From NCBI GenBank assembly GCA_044507975.1, contig JBIQIQ010000091.1:1-9618 (forward strand): a stretch of DNA of 9,618 bases, in the 5' to 3' direction. This stretch comes from DASRWD01 sp044507975. Its GTDB lineage: Bacteria; Deinococcota; Deinococci; Deinococcales; Trueperaceae. Shown here piece by piece: positions 6,259-9,618 of the stretch. Position 1 is the stretch's first letter. Each line of letters begins with the position of its first letter. The notes below the pieces were generated by a model. That model was given only the letters and a program-made list of their open reading frames with translations. It did not search any database and was not told the DNA's origin. The position numbers were made by a program, and so were the translations under genes.

Positions 6259-7032
6259 ATGACCAACGTCGCCGCGGTCCGGAACGCCGTGGTCGCCTGC
6301 GCGCTGGCGGTCTGCCTGGCCGCTGCGGGCGCGCAGCCGCCCTTGACGGCGAGCAAGACCTACTACACCGGCAGCCTCACCAGGGACGGGACGACCGAGC
6401 CGGCGGCCCTCGACCTCAGCCTCTACGACGACGGCTTCGCGTTCGGCCGCCTCCAGCTGCCCGAGCAGCAGGAGCTGCTCTACGGCAGCGGCAGGTTGAT
6501 GGACGGCTCGCGCCTCCGCATGGTCTTCCGGCAGGCGGAGCCCGGCGAGGACCCGTGGTGGGCCGCGGAGATCGCGCATCTGAGGGCGCAGGGCGCCGCC
6601 GACCACGTCGAGCTGGGAGCGACGGTGGCCGTCCTCGCGGCCACGCGGGAGTACGAGTGGTACGGCGAGGGAGGGACTTTGGCGGGCACCTTGCGCTACG
6701 CGAACGGCAAGCCCGCCGCGGTCGAACTCGCGCGGCTGGCCACGGCGGCGCGGTGGTCGTTCGAGCACGGGCGGGTGTCGTCGGCCGCGATCCTGCCGCG
6801 CTTCCCGGGGCAGACGGCGCTCAACGACCGGCTCTACCAGTACGCCGTCCCGGCGATGACCTCCTTCGCNNNNNNNNNNNNNNNNNNNNNNNNNNNNNNN
6901 NNNNNNNNNNNNNNNNNNNNNNNNNNNNNNNNNNNNNNNNNNNNNNNNNNNNNNNNNNNNNNNNNNNNNGCCGGTCCGCTGCCCCACTTCGAGAGCGGAG
7001 CGCCCGTCGCCCTGCCTCCGGCCGCCCCCTAG
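6259..7032 (+). CDS. Secreted protein, probable DUF4163/DUF3298 (RsiV-like); interrupted by assembly gap
   Basis: The first 203 residues read without interruption up to the gap, and a 20-residue in-frame tail with a stop lies after it. Residues 10-25 form a signal peptide, with a likely signal peptidase I site after AGA25; C14 and C19 do not sit in a good lipobox. Residues 34-160 are rich in short beta-type stretches (YYTGSL, YGSGRL, LAGTLRYANG). Residues 177-204 contain the pattern L-P-R-F-P-G followed by L-N-D, resembling the 'YP...LN' region of DUF4163 (RsiV/PdaC-type) domains. The tail (PHFESGAPVALP) resembles the end of DUF3298, where an acidic or aromatic residue plus a G-x-P-x-V-x-(I/L)-P stretch is common. 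The family call rests on my pattern memory only. True length is unknown because 100 N is a conventional placeholder, so both halves belonging to one gene is likely but unproven. Confidence 0.6.
   Translation: MTNVAAVRNAVVACALAVCLAAAGAQPPLTASKTYYTGSLTRDGTTEPAALDLSLYDDGFAFGRLQLPEQQELLYGSGRLMDGSRLRMVFRQAEPGEDPWWAAEIAHLRAQGAADHVELGATVAVLAATREYEWYGEGGTLAGTLRYANGKPAAVELARLATAARWSFEHGRVSSAAILPRFPGQTALNDRLYQYAVPAMTSFXXXXXXXXXXXXXXXXXXXXXXXXXXXXXXXXXXAGPLPHFESGAPVALPPAAP
6870..6969. other. Assembly gap (100 N)
   Basis: Exactly 100 N bases interrupt the plus-strand secreted-protein gene. The round number indicates a scaffold gap of unknown real size. Any minus-strand frame crossing it, such as an apparent extension upstream of trmFO, is an artefact. 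Confidence 0.98.
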
Positions 7033-7053
7033 CTGGCGGGTTTCGGGACGGCC
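7020..7053. terminator. Possible bidirectional hairpin between convergent genes
   Basis: GGCCGCCCC at 7020-7028 can pair with GGGACGGCC at 7045-7053 with one mismatch and a 16-base loop, spanning the 22-base space between the two convergent stops. There is no U-tract, and an alternative 5-base stem (CCGCC 7022-7026 with GGCGG 7035-7039, followed by GTTT) competes. It is a candidate only. Confidence 0.22.
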
Positions 7054-7054
7054 C

Positions 7055-8494
7055 TCAGAGGAAGGAGCGCCGGCGCGGCCTCACGCCCCGGAGCAGCCAG
7101 AACACGACCGCGAGCAGGAGCAGCGAGGCCCCCAGCAGCAGCACGACGACGTGGTTGCGCCAGGCCAGGTCGAGCGCCGCCTGGGGCAGCGCCGCCAGGG
7201 CGTGGCGGGCGCCGTCGGCGAGCGCGCCGAAGAGGCCCTGCGCCTGGGCGCCGACGGGTAGCGGCGCGTCGGCGGGCACCGCACCCCTCAGCCAGTTGAA
7301 GACGAGGGCGCCGAGGGCTGCGCCGAACACGAGCGCGAGGCCGACGTTGCCGAGGCGCCACAGCCCGCGCGAGAAACCGACCAGCAGCACGAGGAGCACC
7401 GCGGCGAGCACGCCGGCGCCGACGGTCCAGCGCGTGTACCGGGCGCGCGCGTCCTGGCTGAACGCGTCGATGAGAGGGGCCACGCCGCGCACCCTCTCGG
7501 CCTGCTCCTGGCGGGTCAGCTGGGCCGCGGCGAGGGCTCCCCCGCCCTGGTAGGCCCGCTGCGCGAGAGCCGACATGACGGCCGCGTTGGCCTCGGACTC
7601 GCTGAGCCCGGCGAGCTGAGAGGCGGGCAGCAGGCCGCGGAGGTCGTCCTGCGCCTCGGCCCGGCCGGCCAGGACCTGCGCAGCGCCCGCCAGGCGCGTC
7701 TCGATCTCGCCGCGCCTGCCGAGCAGCAGAGACTCCAGCAGGGCGTGCACCTCGGCGCGGGCGCGCGAGTCGACGCCCTGCTCGAGGCGGGTGCGGAGGT
7801 TCGCGTTCGTGATCACGTCGCGGGCGGCCGGCAGGCCGCCTTCCATCACCAGGTCGCCGAGCTGCGAGACGACCGAGACCCCGATCTGGCGAGGGCTCAT
7901 GCTGGCGAGGCGGTTGGGGGACTCGTAGACGAAGACGCCGACCAGGGGCTGCACCAGCTCGCCGGGGTTCGCGGCGGCCTGCGCCGGCCAGTCGGCCATG
8001 CGCGACCCGTCGTCGAGGCCGGCGGGGAGCATCGTCTCCTCGAGCGAGGCCCTCACTAGGGAGTCGATGGGGCCGTCGACCGCGGCCCGCATCTGGGCGC
8101 GAAGGTCGGCGTCGGTGATGCCGGCCAGCATCGCCTCGGCACCACCGCTGACGAGACGGTCGGCGAGGACGCCCGAGATGCGGCTGACCGCCTGCTCGGC
8201 GGTGAAGCTGGGGACCTCGGTGGGGTCTGCGAACACCTCGACGCCGGGCAGCAGGGGCAGCGGCTCGCCGGCCTGGTAGGCGGAGCCCGCGCGCACGCCC
8301 AGGCCGGCGGAGGACCCGCCCGGCTGCAAGGTCAGCTCGAGCACGCTGCGGATCACCGGCACGGCGCGGTCCTCGGAGGCCAGCTGGGCCTGCGTGAACA
8401 GCAGCACGCCGACCATGACGGTCACCACCAAGAGCACGGCGCTGGCCCACGTCACGTCGCGCTGCCACGCGCTCTGCCTTTCGGTTCGGTACAT
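7055..8494 (-). CDS. Unrecognised four-helix membrane protein with repeated extracytoplasmic modules
   Basis: I do not recognise this 479-residue protein. One transmembrane helix (about 16-37) follows a charged N-terminus. A region of about 315 residues presumably lies outside the membrane, followed by three helices at about 357-374, 379-402 and 448-468 and a basic tail (RPRRRSFL). The outer region is internally repetitive. Segments starting F97, M199 and L297 align without gaps for 22 residues, each ending in Gly-Gly (117-118, 219-220, 317-318). Further on, ITDADLR at 126-132 matches ITNANLR at 228-234, each closing with Val-Asp seven residues later. VEVF at 85-88 matches VGVF at 185-188. 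The unit is about 100 residues; the third copy is partial and degenerate. The ATG at 8494 has GAGGAGG nine bases upstream. It is divergent from the TPR protein and 22 bases from the convergent secreted-protein gene. A sensory or scaffolding role is possible but unsupported. Confidence 0.78.
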   Translation of the reverse strand: MYRTERQSAWQRDVTWASAVLLVVTVMVGVLLFTQAQLASEDRAVPVIRSVLELTLQPGGSSAGLGVRAGSAYQAGEPLPLLPGVEVFADPTEVPSFTAEQAVSRISGVLADRLVSGGAEAMLAGITDADLRAQMRAAVDGPIDSLVRASLEETMLPAGLDDGSRMADWPAQAAANPGELVQPLVGVFVYESPNRLASMSPRQIGVSVVSQLGDLVMEGGLPAARDVITNANLRTRLEQGVDSRARAEVHALLESLLLGRRGEIETRLAGAAQVLAGRAEAQDDLRGLLPASQLAGLSESEANAAVMSALAQRAYQGGGALAAAQLTRQEQAERVRGVAPLIDAFSQDARARYTRWTVGAGVLAAVLLVLLVGFSRGLWRLGNVGLALVFGAALGALVFNWLRGAVPADAPLPVGAQAQGLFGALADGARHALAALPQAALDLAWRNHVVVLLLGASLLLLAVVFWLLRGVRPRRRSFL

Positions 8495-8503
8495 CTGGGG
8501 CAG

Positions 8504-8510
8504 CCTCCTC
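8504..8510 (-). promoter_or_regulatory. Ribosome-binding site (GAGGAGG) of the repeat membrane protein
   Basis: GAGGAGG lies nine bases upstream of the ATG at 8494 on the minus strand. It is the strongest Shine-Dalgarno site in the window and shows that this message, unlike its divergent neighbour, has a 5' leader. Confidence 0.6.
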
Positions 8511-8528
8511 GCGCCTGAGCGCGTCGCC

Positions 8529-8534
8529 AGATTA
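8529..8534 (-). promoter_or_regulatory. Putative -10 hexamer (TAATCT) of the repeat membrane protein
   Basis: TAATCT on the minus strand would start transcription near 8522, giving a leader of roughly 28 bases that contains the GAGGAGG site. A poor -35 candidate, TTCCCA, lies 15 bases upstream. The position is compatible with a normal leadered promoter. Confidence 0.4.
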
Positions 8535-8544
8535 CCTCGTTGCT

Positions 8545-8550
8545 TACCAT
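8545..8550 (+). promoter_or_regulatory. Leaderless -10 hexamer (TACCAT) deciding the start of the TPR protein
   Basis: TACCAT is followed by GGGAAGG (7 bases) and the ATG at 8558. It contains the first two bases of the in-frame upstream ATG at 8549, so transcription from it cannot use that codon. The GGAAGG directly abutting the ATG is too close to work as a Shine-Dalgarno site. Confidence 0.48.
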
Positions 8551-8557
8551 GGGAAGG

Positions 8558-9618
8558 ATGGTCCCTTCCGCGAGCATCGCCATCTTCCCACTGGGAGGGC
8601 CCTTCCACACGCGCTGGCCGCGCTACACGGTCGTGCACGTCCGGGAGTCCGTCAAGGCCTTCCGGCCGCACGCCATCGCGCTCGCTCCTCTCGCGCCGCG
8701 ATCCCTGGCCGACCCCGCCTGGCAGGACACCGACGAGCTCGCCCTGCCGCACACCGTCGTGCCGTGGGCGCTGTCGAGCGGCGTGGCGCTCGCGGAGGTG
8801 GGGCTCGCCCCGGACGACCCCGACGACCCTGGTCACGAGGGCGCGGTCCGGGAGCTGCGGGGCTACCTCGAGCTCTACGAGGACGGGCTCGCCCGGCTGC
8901 GGCGGGTCGAGGCTGCCTGGGGGCCGGTGCGCGAGCTGCTCGCGCAGCCGCTCGACCTGCGCCGCGTGATCACCGAGCTCCTGCCCGCCGTCGAGGAGCA
9001 GCAGGCCGTGCAGACCGAGGCGCTCGGGGAGGGACCCGGCGACGCGTGGCGCGAGCCGAGGGCGGCGGTGGTGGCGAGCCGTGTCCTGGCCGCGGCCCGC
9101 GCAGCGGCGCCACGACCGGCGGAAGGGGGTACGGTGAGGCTGGCCGTGATGGCAGGGGTCGAGTCCGTGCCCGCCCTGAGGAGGGCGCTGACCGGACCGG
9201 CCGCGGCGGCCTCGGGGGTGAGGGTGCAGATGGTGGAGCCGCCGGAGGTCGAGGCCGGCCAGGAAGGGCGGGCCCGTGCCCTCCTCGACGCGGCGCACGC
9301 CGGGGTCGGTGACCCCGACAGCACCCTGCGCAACCTCGCGGCGATCCCCGCGGCCGAGGCCCGTTACGTGGAGGCCAGCCTCCTCCTGGAGCTGGGGCGG
9401 CTGGACGAGGCGCTCGCCAAGCTCGAGGCCCTGGTGGCGGGCGACTTCAGCCGGCCCTACTACCTCCCCGGGTTCGTGCTCGCTCGCCTGGGACAGGTGC
9501 TAGACCTCGCAGCGCGCCGCGACGACGCGGTGCGAAGCTACCGGGGAGTGATGGCCCTGTCCTACGCCCCGCCCGCCGCCCGGGACGCCGCCGAGTCAGG
9601 CTTGGCTGCCCCCTTCAC
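8558..9618 (+). CDS. Unrecognised protein with C-terminal TPR-like helices, 3' end missing
   Basis: The 353 visible residues are open to the window edge and no stop is reached. There is no signal peptide or membrane segment, so it is probably cytoplasmic. Residues 5-70 alternate short hydrophobic strands and a helix (AIFPLGG, YTVVHV, ESVKAFRPHAIAL). Residues 99-185 are mainly helical and charged, and 193-230 again look strand-helix-strand (VRLAVMAG ... VRVQMVEP). From about 265, helix pairs with the small-residue spacing of tetratricopeptide repeats appear: EARYVEASLLLELGRLDEAL at 267-286 and LARLGQVLDLAARRDDAV at 308-325. The N-terminal part faintly recalls the TraB/ChaN/EreA fold, but its acidic catalytic position is not conserved, so I give no name. 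Start at 8558 rests on the -10 spacing; an in-frame ATG at 8549 would add three residues. It is divergent from the repeat membrane protein. Confidence 0.72.
   Translation, partial: MVPSASIAIFPLGGPFHTRWPRYTVVHVRESVKAFRPHAIALAPLAPRSLADPAWQDTDELALPHTVVPWALSSGVALAEVGLAPDDPDDPGHEGAVRELRGYLELYEDGLARLRRVEAAWGPVRELLAQPLDLRRVITELLPAVEEQQAVQTEALGEGPGDAWREPRAAVVASRVLAAARAAAPRPAEGGTVRLAVMAGVESVPALRRALTGPAAAASGVRVQMVEPPEVEAGQEGRARALLDAAHAGVGDPDSTLRNLAAIPAAEARYVEASLLLELGRLDEALAKLEALVAGDFSRPYYLPGFVLARLGQVLDLAARRDDAVRSYRGVMALSYAPPAARDAAESGLAAPF

Noticed and set aside
6211..6987. Apparent N-terminal extension of TrmFO across the N run
   Set aside because: The frame exists only because N bases contain no stops; the FAD motif lies at the normal distance from ATG 6210.
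7055..9298. A 747-codon minus-strand frame extending the repeat membrane protein upstream
   Set aside because: The part upstream of 8494 is antisense to the TPR protein, lacks coding character, and ATG 8494 has a strong GAGGAGG site directly followed by a sensible N-terminal membrane anchor.
1..9618. A mobile element, CRISPR array, toxin-antitoxin or defence system
   Set aside because: I looked for direct repeats, transposase or integrase motifs, tRNA ends, and small paired ORFs on both strands and saw none. The content is core metabolism plus envelope genes.

Overview
This is a dense, GC-rich bacterial chromosomal segment from a draft assembly; a run of exactly 100 N marks a scaffold gap. 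The lineage is inferred, not proven. Three things fit the Deinococcota, perhaps a Trueperaceae-like member: very high GC, a folate-dependent TrmFO, and a recurring TANNNT hexamer ending 6-7 bases before the start codon with no Shine-Dalgarno site (the leaderless-promoter signature known from Deinococcus). Alphaproteobacteria also carry TrmFO and DUF983 proteins, but the short BdbC-type DsbB and the leaderless starts argue against them. I see no tRNA, rRNA, CRISPR array, insertion sequence or phage gene.

Layout. (1) 1-511, minus: 5' part of a YhdH/AcuI-type quinone oxidoreductase, cut by the window edge. (2) 551-1605, plus: a two-gene disulfide-forming unit, a membrane-anchored DsbA-like thioredoxin followed by a BdbC-type DsbB overlapping it at GTGA. 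(3) 1574-6210, minus: a compact operon transcribed in the order trmFO, ltaE (low-specificity threonine aldolase), aroE (shikimate dehydrogenase), a metallophosphoesterase and a DUF983 zinc-ribbon membrane protein. Its last gene runs tail to tail into dsbB with a 32-base overlap. (4) 6259-7032, plus: a secreted protein, probably DUF4163/DUF3298 (RsiV-like), interrupted by the gap. (5) 7055-8494, minus: an unrecognised four-helix membrane protein whose extracytoplasmic part is built from repeats of about 100 residues. (6) 8558-9618, plus: an unrecognised protein ending in TPR-like helices, cut by the window edge.

How the parts work together. DsbA and DsbB form an extracytoplasmic oxidation pair: DsbA oxidises secreted proteins and DsbB recycles it with quinone. 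TrmFO makes 5-methyluridine-54 in tRNA using methylene-tetrahydrofolate. The threonine aldolase next to it yields glycine, which can feed that folate pool, and AroE serves chorismate and hence folate synthesis, so a one-carbon theme is possible but inferred. Three divergent gene pairs start from intergenic gaps of only 39, 48 and 63 bases, so their promoters must interleave. The most novel material is the repeat-built membrane protein, the divergent TPR protein, and the consistent leaderless-promoter architecture. No defence or mobile system is visible.
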